Program-made: the position numbers and the translations under genes | Notes under the pieces: model-generated | Told to the model about the DNA's origin: nothing | Database searches by the model: none | What the model saw: the letters and a program-made list of their open reading frames with translations, nothing else | Source of the DNA: Burkholderiales bacterium | GTDB taxonomy: Bacteria; Pseudomonadota; Gammaproteobacteria; Burkholderiales; Burkholderiaceae_C | Direction of reading: 5' to 3' | DNA length: 64,000 nt | NCBI GenBank assembly: GCA_016703325.1 | Contig: JADJCH010000016.1 | Coordinates: 70,858-134,857 of the forward strand | Shown here: positions 56,938 to 64,000 of the stretch, one piece after another | Layout: each line of letters starts with the position of its first letter | How positions within the stretch are numbered: the first letter of the stretch is position 1

Positions 56938-58116
56938 TTACAGCCCCGCAGCCGCACGCAGTGCTGCTGCCTTATCCGTTCTTTCCCAGGTGAATTCCGG
57001 CTCTTCGCGGCCGAAGTGACCGTAGGCAGCCGTCTTGGAGTAGATCGGGCGCAGCAGGTCGAGCATCTGGATGATGCCCTTGGGGCGCAGGTCGAAGTGC
57101 GCTTCCACCAGCTTGGCAATCTGGTCGTCGGGGATGACGCCGGTGCCTTCGGTGTAGACCGTGATGTTCATCGGCCTGGCCACACCGATGGCGTAGGCCA
57201 CCTGCACCTGGCACTGCCGGGCCAGGCCGGCAGCCACCACGTTCTTGGCCACGTAACGGGCGGCGTAGGCGGCCGAGCGGTCCACCTTGGACGGGTCCTT
57301 GCCGGAGAAGGCACCGCCACCGTGCGGGCAGGCACCGCCGTAGGTGTCGACGATGATCTTGCGGCCGGTCAGGCCGCAGTCGCCCTGCGGGCCACCGATG
57401 ACAAAACGGCCGGTCGGGTTGATCAGGTAGCGGGTGTCCTTGAGCCATTCGGCGGGCAGCACCGGCTTGATGATGTCCTCGATGATGGCCTCGTTGAACT
57501 CCGGCTTCATCTTGTCGCCCAGGCTCCACTCCGGCGCGTGCTGGGTGGACAGCACCACGGTGTCGATCGAGTGCGGCTTGCCGTCCACATACCGCATCGT
57601 TACCTGGCTCTTGGCGTCCGGGCGCAGGAAGGGCATGCGGCCGTCCTTGCGCAGCTGCGCCTGGCGCTCCACCAACCGGTGGGCGTAGTAGATCGGCGCT
57701 GGCATCAGCTCGGGCGTCTCGTTGCAGGCGTAGCCGAACATCAGGCCCTGGTCGCCGGCACCGGTGTTCAGGTGATCGTCGCTGGCATGGTCCACGCCCT
57801 GGGCGATGTCGTTGGACTGCTTGTCGTAGGCCACCAGCACCGCACAGCCCTTGTAGTCGATGCCGTACTCGGTGTTGTCGTAGCCGATGCGCTTGATGGT
57901 GTCGCGCGCGACCTGGATGTAGTCCACATGCGCGTTGGTGGTGATCTCACCGGCCAGCACCACCAGGCCGGTGTTGCACAGCGTTTCGGCGGCCACGCGG
58001 CTGCGCGGGTCCTGCTGGAAGATCGCGTCAAGGATCGCGTCGGAGATCTGGTCGGCCACCTTGTCGGGATGGCCTTCGGACACGGATTCCGAGGTGAAGA
58101 GGAAGTCGTTCGCCAC
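56938..58116 (-). CDS. metK: S-adenosylmethionine synthetase
   Basis: A 392-residue enzyme starting at GTG 58116 with AGGAG ten bases upstream. MetK signatures: SVSEGHPDKVADQISDAILD, GAGDQGLMFGYA and GGGAFSGKDPSKVDRSAAYA. It makes SAM from methionine and ATP. It is divergent from the lauroyltransferase gene, an arrangement common in Burkholderiales. Its leader contains two perfect 12-bp palindromes. Confidence 0.97.
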   Translation of the reverse strand: MANDFLFTSESVSEGHPDKVADQISDAILDAIFQQDPRSRVAAETLCNTGLVVLAGEITTNAHVDYIQVARDTIKRIGYDNTEYGIDYKGCAVLVAYDKQSNDIAQGVDHASDDHLNTGAGDQGLMFGYACNETPELMPAPIYYAHRLVERQAQLRKDGRMPFLRPDAKSQVTMRYVDGKPHSIDTVVLSTQHAPEWSLGDKMKPEFNEAIIEDIIKPVLPAEWLKDTRYLINPTGRFVIGGPQGDCGLTGRKIIVDTYGGACPHGGGAFSGKDPSKVDRSAAYAARYVAKNVVAAGLARQCQVQVAYAIGVARPMNITVYTEGTGVIPDDQIAKLVEAHFDLRPKGIIQMLDLLRPIYSKTAAYGHFGREEPEFTWERTDKAAALRAAAGL

Positions 58117-58319
58117 TTAAATACACTCCTGAGGTTGAACACAAGGACTTCGGCAATTCGCCTGGGTCTTCGGGGTTCGGTTCGGAGACTGTGGCGAACG
58201 CTTTAGCGGTATTTGCTTCATCCTCCCGGGAGGGTGGATGCGTGCCGTTGATCCATGGATCGCTGGCCCGTCGCCCCGCAAGTTGTTCCTTAACTCGGCG
58301 ATGGCCAAATTCTAGTGCT
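58117..58319 (-). promoter_or_regulatory. metK leader with two 12-bp palindromes
   Basis: In the 203-base gap between metK and the divergent acyltransferase, GATCCATGGATC (58250-58261) and CCTCCCGGGAGG (58222-58233) are perfect palindromes 16 bases apart, the second enclosed by CATCC/GGATG arms. In the metK direction they would lie 100-145 bases before the start codon, followed by CGCTAAAGCG. This could be a structured leader RNA controlling metK; it matches no riboswitch class I can identify with confidence. Confidence 0.4.
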
Positions 58320-59213
58320 GTGATCTCTACCTTGTTCCGTTGGGCAGCCGCCCTTTCCCTGCCCTTTTTGCACGCTTTGGGCCGCGGGCTTGGGTGGGTC
58401 GTCTATTGGAGCTCACCCAGCTACCGCCGCCGCCTGCGCGCCAACGTGGCCCAGGCCGGTCTGGATGCGTCCGTGGCCCGCGCCGCGGTGGCCGAGGCCG
58501 GACGAATGCTGGCCGAGTTGCCCCTGCTCTGGAGCCGCCCCATCGACCGGCCGTTGGGCGCCCTGGTGCGCTGGGACGGCACCGAACTCGTGGAACAGGC
58601 CCTGGAAGCGGGCCGCGGGCTGGTGATCCTGACGCCCCACCTGGGCAGTTTCGAGGTGATCGGCCAGGCCTACGCCGAACGTTGGGGGGCCCGGCAACCC
58701 ATCACCGCGATGTTCCGCCCGGCGCGCAAGCCCTGGCTGCGCGAGTTGGTGGCCCACTCGCGCAACCGCCCCGGCCTGCTCACCGTGCCCGCCACGCTGG
58801 CGGGGGTGCGGCAGCTGATCCGCGTGCTGCGCCAGGGCGGTACGGTGGGGTTGCTGCCCGACCAGGTGCCGCCCGACGGCATGGGGGTGTGGGCCCCCTT
58901 TTTCGGCCGCGAGGCCTACACCATGACCCTGGCAGCGCGGCTGCTGCAGCAGACCGGAGCGGCCTGGGTGCTGGCCGCCTGCGAGCGCCTGCCGCGTGGA
59001 CAGGGTTACGTGATCCGTGTGACGGCGCCGTCGGAGTCGCTGCCCCCTGCTGCACAGGGGGAGGCTGCGGTAGCGGTGGCGCGGGCCGCGGCCACGCGTG
59101 TGAACCGGGAGATGGAGCGGCTGATCCTGCGCTGCCCGCAGCAGTACCTCTGGGGCTACCACCGCTACAAGGGCCCGCGCAAGAACCGGCCCGAAGGCCC
59201 ACCCGACGCGTGA
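58320..59213 (+). CDS. htrB: Lipid A biosynthesis lauroyl acyltransferase (first copy)
   Basis: A 297-residue protein; GTG 58320 gives the usual short N-terminal membrane helix (ISTLFRWAAALSLPFLHALG). LpxL/HtrB motifs: LVILTPHLGSFEVIGQAYAE with the H-x4-E active site, PITAMFRPARKPWLREL, GGTVGLLPDQVPPDGMGVWA and YLWGYHRYKG. It transfers a secondary acyl chain to lipid A at the inner membrane. A second member follows 77 bases on. Confidence 0.92.
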   Translation: MISTLFRWAAALSLPFLHALGRGLGWVVYWSSPSYRRRLRANVAQAGLDASVARAAVAEAGRMLAELPLLWSRPIDRPLGALVRWDGTELVEQALEAGRGLVILTPHLGSFEVIGQAYAERWGARQPITAMFRPARKPWLRELVAHSRNRPGLLTVPATLAGVRQLIRVLRQGGTVGLLPDQVPPDGMGVWAPFFGREAYTMTLAARLLQQTGAAWVLAACERLPRGQGYVIRVTAPSESLPPAAQGEAAVAVARAAATRVNREMERLILRCPQQYLWGYHRYKGPRKNRPEGPPDA

Positions 59214-59290
59214 CACGGGACGGGCGACAATCCACGATTTCACCCGCAAGCCCCTGTGGCCCAACGGATTCCCAGGCAGCAAGGCCAGCG

Positions 59291-60235
59291 ATGAGCGGCA
59301 CCCCTCCGAAGAAGCACCCCAACTCGCGCCCAGGCCGCGGACAGACGGCAATCGGCCACATCGGAGCCCGCCTGGCGCTTGCCGCCCTGTGGCTGCTGCA
59401 TCTGCTGCCGCTGGGCGCGATCGATGCTCTGGGCCGGGGCCTGGGTGCCCTGCTCTGGCGGCTGGCCGGGTCGCGACGCCGCATTGCGCTGCGCAATCTG
59501 GAGCTGTGTTATCCGCAGGCCCCTGCCAAGCAGCGCGAGCAGATCGCCCGGGAGCACTTTGGCTGGCTGGGCCGGTCTTTCCTGGAGCGGGGGCTGCTCT
59601 GGTATGCCCCCGCAGATCGGCTGCGCGGGCTGATCCACATCGAAGGCGACGTCAAGCTGGCCGAGCGCAGCGACCGCCCGGTGATGTGGCTGGTGCCGCA
59701 TTTCCTCGCACTGGACGTGGCCGGTGCCGGCATTCTGCTCAATCAGACACGCAGGGCCGGCTCGATCTATCAGCAGCAGTCCAACCCGGTGTTTGACCGC
59801 GCCATGCGGCGCGGGCGGCTACGCTTTGGCAATGCGGAGATTTTTTCGCGCCGTGACGGCTCCAAACCCCTGATCCGCGCCATCCGCCGCGGCGATGCCT
59901 TCTTCAACCTGCCGGACATGGACTTCGGGCGCAAGGACTCCGCCTTCGTGCCCTTCTTCGGTGTGCCGGCCGCCACGCTGCTGGCGCCTTCGCGCATGGC
60001 GCGCATGCTCGACATGGTGGTACAGCCGGTGGTGGCACAGATGCTGCCCGGCGGCCAGGGCTGGCGGGTGCGCTTCCTGGAACCCTGGACCGACTTCCCC
60101 ACCGACGACCCGCTGGCCGACACGCAGCGCATGAACGCCTGGATCGAATCGGAGATCCGCAGCCATCCGAGCCAGTACCTCTGGGTGCACAAGCGCTTCA
60201 AGACGCGACCGCCGGGCGAGACAGGGCTGTATTGA
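59291..60235 (+). CDS. Lipid A biosynthesis acyltransferase (second copy)
   Basis: A 314-residue protein from ATG 59291. It has an N-terminal hydrophobic helix (LALAALWLLHLLPLGAIDAL), the H-x4-D active site in WLVPHFLALDVAG, GDAFFNLPDMDFGRKDSAFV and SQYLWVHKRFKTRPPGE. It is paralogous to the preceding gene; the two probably add different secondary acyl chains (LpxL- and LpxM-like). Confidence 0.93.
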   Translation: MSGTPPKKHPNSRPGRGQTAIGHIGARLALAALWLLHLLPLGAIDALGRGLGALLWRLAGSRRRIALRNLELCYPQAPAKQREQIAREHFGWLGRSFLERGLLWYAPADRLRGLIHIEGDVKLAERSDRPVMWLVPHFLALDVAGAGILLNQTRRAGSIYQQQSNPVFDRAMRRGRLRFGNAEIFSRRDGSKPLIRAIRRGDAFFNLPDMDFGRKDSAFVPFFGVPAATLLAPSRMARMLDMVVQPVVAQMLPGGQGWRVRFLEPWTDFPTDDPLADTQRMNAWIESEIRSHPSQYLWVHKRFKTRPPGETGLY

Positions 60236-60322
60236 CCCCGATGCCCGCAGCCCCCTGCGTCCGGGCTGGCCGCATCTCGGCAGAAATCTGAAACAGACCG
60301 GTGCCGCGGGGATAATCGGGCC

Positions 60323-61222
60323 ATGCGATTGCGTTTCACCAAGATGCAGGGCGCGGGCAACGACTTCGTCGTGCTGGATGCCATCGGCCAGGATCTCGCC
60401 CTGACACCGGCGCAGATGCGCCACCTGGGCGACCGGCGCTTCGGGGTCGGTGCGGACCAGATCCTGGTGGTCGAAGCGGCCCGCACGCCGGGCATGGACT
60501 TCCGCTACCGCATCTTCAACGGTGCCAGCGGTGAGGAAGTCGAGCACTGCGGCAACGGTGCGCGCTGTTTTGTGCGCTTCGTGCGCGACCAGGGGTTGAC
60601 CGACCGGGACACGATCCGGGTCGAAACCGTCAACAACCAGCTGGAGCTGCGGCTTCAGCCCGATGGACGGGTGACGGTGGACATGAACCAGCCGCAGTTC
60701 GCGCCCGCCAGCCTGCCTTTCGACGCCACCGGGCTGCAGCCGCGCTGGCTGAACGGCGTCGAGCTGTGGGCGCTGGATCTGGCGACCGCCCCCGCCCCCA
60801 CCACCGTCGAGGTGACCACGGTCTCGATGGGCAATCCCCACGCGGTGCTGCGGGTGGACGACGTGGACCGCGCACCGGTGGCCACCTGGGGGCCGCTGAT
60901 CGAGGGCCACCGACGGTTCCCGCGCCGGGTGAATGCCGGCTTCCTGCAGGTGCTGTCCCGCCAGGAAGTGCGGCTGCGCGTCTACGAGCGCGATGCCGGC
61001 GAGACCCTGGCCTGCGGCACCGGCGCCTGTGCCGCCGTGGTGGCCGGCATCCGGCTGGGCTGGCTGGATCCCACGGTGGAGGTGCAAACCCGCGGCGGCC
61101 GCTTGACCATCACATGGAATGGCCCTGGGCAGAACGTCTGGATGACCGGGCCGGCCGAACGGGTCTTTGAAGGCGAAATCGACCTGACCGAAGCGTCCTC
61201 CCATCAGGGCCCCGCTGTTTGA
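60323..61222 (+). CDS. dapF: Diaminopimelate epimerase
   Basis: A 299-residue enzyme from ATG 60323. It has the start MRLRFTKMQGAGNDFVVLDA and the two catalytic Cys motifs, EHCGNGARCFVRF and TLACGTGACAAVVAG. It interconverts LL- and meso-diaminopimelate for lysine and peptidoglycan. It begins a dapF-DUF484-xerC cluster conserved in proteobacteria. The last 15 residues are a variable tail. Confidence 0.97.
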   Translation: MRLRFTKMQGAGNDFVVLDAIGQDLALTPAQMRHLGDRRFGVGADQILVVEAARTPGMDFRYRIFNGASGEEVEHCGNGARCFVRFVRDQGLTDRDTIRVETVNNQLELRLQPDGRVTVDMNQPQFAPASLPFDATGLQPRWLNGVELWALDLATAPAPTTVEVTTVSMGNPHAVLRVDDVDRAPVATWGPLIEGHRRFPRRVNAGFLQVLSRQEVRLRVYERDAGETLACGTGACAAVVAGIRLGWLDPTVEVQTRGGRLTITWNGPGQNVWMTGPAERVFEGEIDLTEASSHQGPAV

Positions 61223-61360
61223 AATGTTCATCCTCGACGGGCCTCGTCAGCTTCCACCCCGCAATTCGCAGCGATGGGGTCGCGCGGTGCCGCTAAGCTT
61301 GCGACATCGCCCCACCCCCGAACCCACGGTCCCGCGGACACACCGCGCGAGGATCCTTCC

Positions 61361-62047
61361 ATGACCAGCAGCATCCAGGGCATCACCGAAGACGACATCG
61401 CCAACTACCTGGCCAACACGCCCGGGTTCTTCGAGCGGCATGCCCAGCTGTTGGCCAGTGTTGAGCTGGCCAACCCGCACGGCCCGCGGGCGGTCTCGCT
61501 GCAGCAGCGTCAGATGGAGATGCTGCGCGAGCGCATCCGCGGGCTGGAGCGGCGCATCATGGACATGATCCGCCATGGACAGGAGAACGCCGGCCTGACC
61601 GACCGACTGCACCAGTGGACCTGCGCCCTGATGCTGGTGGAGGATGTCGCGCTGCTGCCCGAGGTGCTGGTGCTGGACCTGCAGGAGCAGTTCCTGATCC
61701 CCCAGGCTGCGCTGCGGCTGTGGGACGTGGCCCACCAGTTCGAGAACCTGCCGGTGGCCGCACCGGTCAGCGACGAGGTCTGCAATTTCGCCTCCAGCCT
61801 CACCCAGCCCTACTGCGGCGCCAATGCCACCTTCGAGGCGGTGCAGTGGCTGGATTCCCCCCAGAGCGTGATGTCGCTGGCGTTGATTCCGCTGCGCCGC
61901 AGCCTGTCGGCCCCCGCCTTCGGCATGCTGGTACTGGGTTCCCCAGACCCCACCCGCTACACCGCCGACATGGGCACCGAGTTCCTGGTCCGCGTGGGAG
62001 AGCTGGCCAGCGCGGCCGCCAGCCGCCTGCTGCCGCCCACCGAGTGA
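61361..62047 (+). CDS. DUF484 family protein
   Basis: A 228-residue protein from ATG 61361. Motifs: ITEDDIANYLANTPGFFERH, PHGPRAVSLQQRQMEMLRER (coiled coil about 45-75), then a GAF-like domain ending GMLVLGSPDPTRYTADMGTE. Family members sit between dapF and xerC in many genomes; function is unknown. Confidence 0.93.
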   Translation: MTSSIQGITEDDIANYLANTPGFFERHAQLLASVELANPHGPRAVSLQQRQMEMLRERIRGLERRIMDMIRHGQENAGLTDRLHQWTCALMLVEDVALLPEVLVLDLQEQFLIPQAALRLWDVAHQFENLPVAAPVSDEVCNFASSLTQPYCGANATFEAVQWLDSPQSVMSLALIPLRRSLSAPAFGMLVLGSPDPTRYTADMGTEFLVRVGELASAAASRLLPPTE

Positions 62048-62054
62048 GGCCGCG

Positions 62055-63050
62055 GTGACGGCCACCGACAGCCCGGCGGCCCCGGCGGACCCAGCGATGG
62101 GCACACCGGCGCAGAGCCTGGCCCAGGCCGGCCTCGGTCTCACCGCTCAGGCCTTTCTGGACCAGGCCCGGGTGCAGCGCCGTCTGGCGCAGAGAACCTT
62201 GTCGATGTACCACGACGCCCTGGTGCGGCTGGAACGCTCCGCCCTCAGCGCTGCCGTGGCCCTCCCGGACGTGCGCAGCCACCACTTGCGGCGCTGGGCG
62301 GCCGAGCTGCATGCCCAGGGGCTGGGCTCGCGCAGCATCGCCATCCACCTGGCCGCCTGGCGCGGGCTGTACCGCTGGCTGGGCCGTGAAGGTCAGGTCA
62401 GCCACAACCCGGTGGACGGTCTGCGCCCACCCAAGGCGGCCCGCCCCCTGCCCAAGGCCCTGCCGGTGGATCAGGCGGTGGCCCTGGCCGAGCAGACCGA
62501 CGAGGCCAGCGATCCGGCACTCGATGCCCGTGACCAGGCCATCGTCGAGCTGCTCTACGGCTGTGGCCTGCGGGTGGCGGAGCTGATCGGGCTGGATCGC
62601 CAGGCCTCACCCAGCGCCCGCGGCTGGCTGGACCTGGACAGCGCCGATGCCCATGTGCTGGGCAAGGGCAGCAAACGCCGCGTGGTGCCGATCGGCTCAG
62701 CCGCCCTGCAGGCGCTGCACAGCTGGCTGCGCTGGCGCCCGACGCTGGCGCAGGACGGTGAAGCCGCGCTGTTTGTCAGCCGGCGGGGTCAACGCCTGAG
62801 TGACAGCCAGCTGCGTCGCCGGCTCGCCCTGCGCGCCCGGCTGGCCGGGCTGCCGGTGCACGTGCACCCGCACATGCTCAGGCACAGCTTTGCCTCCCAC
62901 CTGCTGCAGTCCAGCGGCGATCTGCGGGCGGTGCAGGAGCTGCTCGGCCACGCGCAGATCAGCAGCACGCAGGTCTACACGCGGTTGGACTTCCAGCACC
63001 TGGCCAAGGTCTACGACGCCGCCCATCCACGGGCCAGGAAGCGACCCTGA
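62055..63050 (+). CDS. xerC: Tyrosine recombinase XerC
   Basis: A 331-residue recombinase from GTG 62055, seven bases after the DUF484 stop. The N-terminal SAM-like core-binding domain is followed by the catalytic domain with Arg in CGLRVAELIG, Lys in LGKGSKRRVVPIG, HMLRHSFASHLL (H-x-x-R-H), LLGHAQIS and the nucleophile Tyr in TQVYTRLDFQHL. With XerD it resolves chromosome dimers at dif. The genome context (dapF cluster) argues for housekeeping XerC rather than an integrase. Confidence 0.95.
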   Translation: MTATDSPAAPADPAMGTPAQSLAQAGLGLTAQAFLDQARVQRRLAQRTLSMYHDALVRLERSALSAAVALPDVRSHHLRRWAAELHAQGLGSRSIAIHLAAWRGLYRWLGREGQVSHNPVDGLRPPKAARPLPKALPVDQAVALAEQTDEASDPALDARDQAIVELLYGCGLRVAELIGLDRQASPSARGWLDLDSADAHVLGKGSKRRVVPIGSAALQALHSWLRWRPTLAQDGEAALFVSRRGQRLSDSQLRRRLALRARLAGLPVHVHPHMLRHSFASHLLQSSGDLRAVQELLGHAQISSTQVYTRLDFQHLAKVYDAAHPRARKRP

Positions 63051-63071
63051 AGCTGCAGCGCCCCCGCGGGC

Positions 63072-63401
63072 TCAACGCGGCGTGCCTGCAGCTCCTTCGC
63101 CCAGCGACTCCGACAGCGGCGGCAAATGGGGAGCCCAGTCGGAGGGCGACCCGAAGTCCGGCGGCGTCAGGGGTCGCTGCAGGCGCGTGGCCTGATCACT
63201 GGCCAGCAGGAATTGCTCGACCAGCCGGGTGAGTTCAGCACTGCCGCAGGACCGGCACAGGCTCAGCACCGCACGGGCGTATTCCGGCGGGCCCAGCATC
63301 AACGACACGTCCATGTCCTCCCCCAACTCCAAAAGGAGCAGGTCGTGGATCCGGTGGGCGATGCGAACCCGGTGGTGTCGAAGGTTGTCGTTGCTGTCCA
63401 T
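63072..63401 (-). CDS. Hypothetical protein
   Basis: A 109-residue protein; ATG 63401 has GGAG five bases upstream, better than the in-frame start at 63434. The sequence RVRIAHRIHDLLLLELGEDM and DVSLMLGPPEYARAVLSLCR is helical, with a C-x-x-C pair (LCRSCGS), and the C-terminal 40 residues are Pro/Ser-rich. No family recognised. It lies between xerC and rpoN. Confidence 0.7.
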   Translation of the reverse strand: MDSNDNLRHHRVRIAHRIHDLLLLELGEDMDVSLMLGPPEYARAVLSLCRSCGSAELTRLVEQFLLASDQATRLQRPLTPPDFGSPSDWAPHLPPLSESLGEGAAGTPR

Positions 63402-63512
63402 GGCGTCTCCCGATGCCATGGTCCATGCAGACAACGTGCCGCGCCACCCAGGGAAACACCGGGAAGTGCAGCGAACTGTTTCGGTTGTGCGCGCTGTCGC
63501 GGCAGGATTTGC

Positions 63513-64000
63513 TCAAATCGCCTTGCGCAGGTTGGCCGGCGCGATCTTGAGCGCCTCGCGGTACTTGGCCACCGTGCGGCGCGCCACCTGGATACCCTGC
63601 TCCTCCAGCATCAAACTGAGCTGGCTGTCCGACAGTGGCTTCTTGGGGTCTTCCGCCGAAACGAACTGCTTGATCAATGCGCGCACCGCGGTGGAGCTGG
63701 CGTTGCCGCCGGCCTCGGTGTTGAGCGACGAGCCGAAGAAGTACTTCAGCTCGAAGGTGCCGAAGGGCGTGTTCATGTACTTCGCGGTGGTCACGCGCGA
63801 AATGGTGGATTCGTGCAGGCCCAGCTCGTCGGCGATCTCGCGCAGCACCAGCGGCTTCATCGCGATCTCACCATGGGTGAAAAAGCCCTTCTGGCGCTCC
63901 ACGATGGCCTGAGAAACCCGCTGGATGGTGTCGAAGCGCTGCAGGATGTTCTTGACGAACCAGCGCGCCTCCTGCAACCGGGCGGACAGCGTGGCGCCCG
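63513..64000 (-). CDS. rpoN: RNA polymerase sigma-54 factor, C-terminal part (runs off right edge)
   Basis: The minus-strand frame is open to the right edge, so the N-terminus lies outside the window. Visible are KPLVLREIADELGLHESTIS, RVTTAKYMNTPFGTFELKYF and the diagnostic RpoN box ARRTVAKYRE, which recognises the -24 element. The last residues, LKIAPANLRKAI, are typical. Its product would serve sigma-54 promoters such as the candidate at 21141-21156. Confidence 0.97.
   Translation of the reverse strand, partial: GATLSARLQEARWFVKNILQRFDTIQRVSQAIVERQKGFFTHGEIAMKPLVLREIADELGLHESTISRVTTAKYMNTPFGTFELKYFFGSSLNTEAGGNASSTAVRALIKQFVSAEDPKKPLSDSQLSLMLEEQGIQVARRTVAKYREALKIAPANLRKAI

Noticed and set aside
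58117..58308. Small minus-strand coding frame in the metK leader
   Set aside because: It overlaps the palindromes, has a composition of chance coding and no ribosome site; the region is better seen as leader DNA.
62055..63050. Tyrosine recombinase as a sign of a mobile island
   Set aside because: The dapF-DUF484-xerC cluster and full XerC motifs indicate the housekeeping dimer-resolution recombinase.

Overview
The window is about 70% GC chromosome from a betaproteobacterium, most likely of the order Burkholderiales (Leptothrix/Rubrivivax/Roseateles-like). This is inferred from the metK/lauroyltransferase divergence, the dapF-DUF484-xerC block, the DUF4148 and DUF2239 genes, the TRAP transporter and the short GC-rich dispersed repeats. 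No rRNA, tRNA, CRISPR array, IS element or prophage integrase was seen.

Positions 1-21038 hold one tightly packed minus-strand operon of at least 18 genes for a phage-tail-like contractile injection system (eCIS/PVC/Afp type). In transcription order it has a small winged-helix-like protein, a DUF4255 cap protein, an accessory protein, sheath, tube, second sheath, second tube, a CIS tube adaptor, a Pvc6-sized small protein, a split spike (gp27-like then gp5-like), a protein with a hydrophobic C-terminus, gp25, a baseplate J-type protein, and a tail-protein/propeller fusion. Three proteins with a shared N-terminal module follow, the last running off the left edge. No tape measure, AAA ATPase, PAAR tip or fibre is visible; these may lie to the left. 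A candidate sigma-54 promoter precedes the operon.

Positions 21324-33321 are accessory. They hold a Gfo/Idh/MocA oxidoreductase, a secreted DUF4148 protein and a 2284-residue protein carrying two alpha/beta-hydrolase domains, a possible macro-like domain, a CHAT protease, a helical repeat region and an M15 peptidase. Convergent to it are a TIR protein and an NDT-like/TRAFs-binding protein, then a cytochrome c. The CHAT/TIR/NDT trio looks like a conflict or immunity module next to the injection system.

Positions 33393-43229 are metabolic: an epoxide-hydrolase-like protein, DUF2239, a class C serine hydrolase lipoprotein, and a gluconokinase/TRAP operon divergent from a frameshifted LacI-family regulator with palindromic operators, then a glutamine-synthetase-like enzyme.

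Positions 43262-52384 hold the homoprotocatechuate meta-cleavage pathway (hpaG1, G2, E, D, F, H, I) with a class II aldolase and a PanE-like reductase. A divergent hpaR has a clear operator. hpaE carries a one-base frameshift.

Positions 52429-64000 are largely core: an FNR-box cytochrome c4-like gene, a polysaccharide deacetylase, selU, a CheX-like/CheY pair, metK, two lipid A acyltransferases, dapF, DUF484, xerC, a small hypothetical gene and the 3' part of rpoN.
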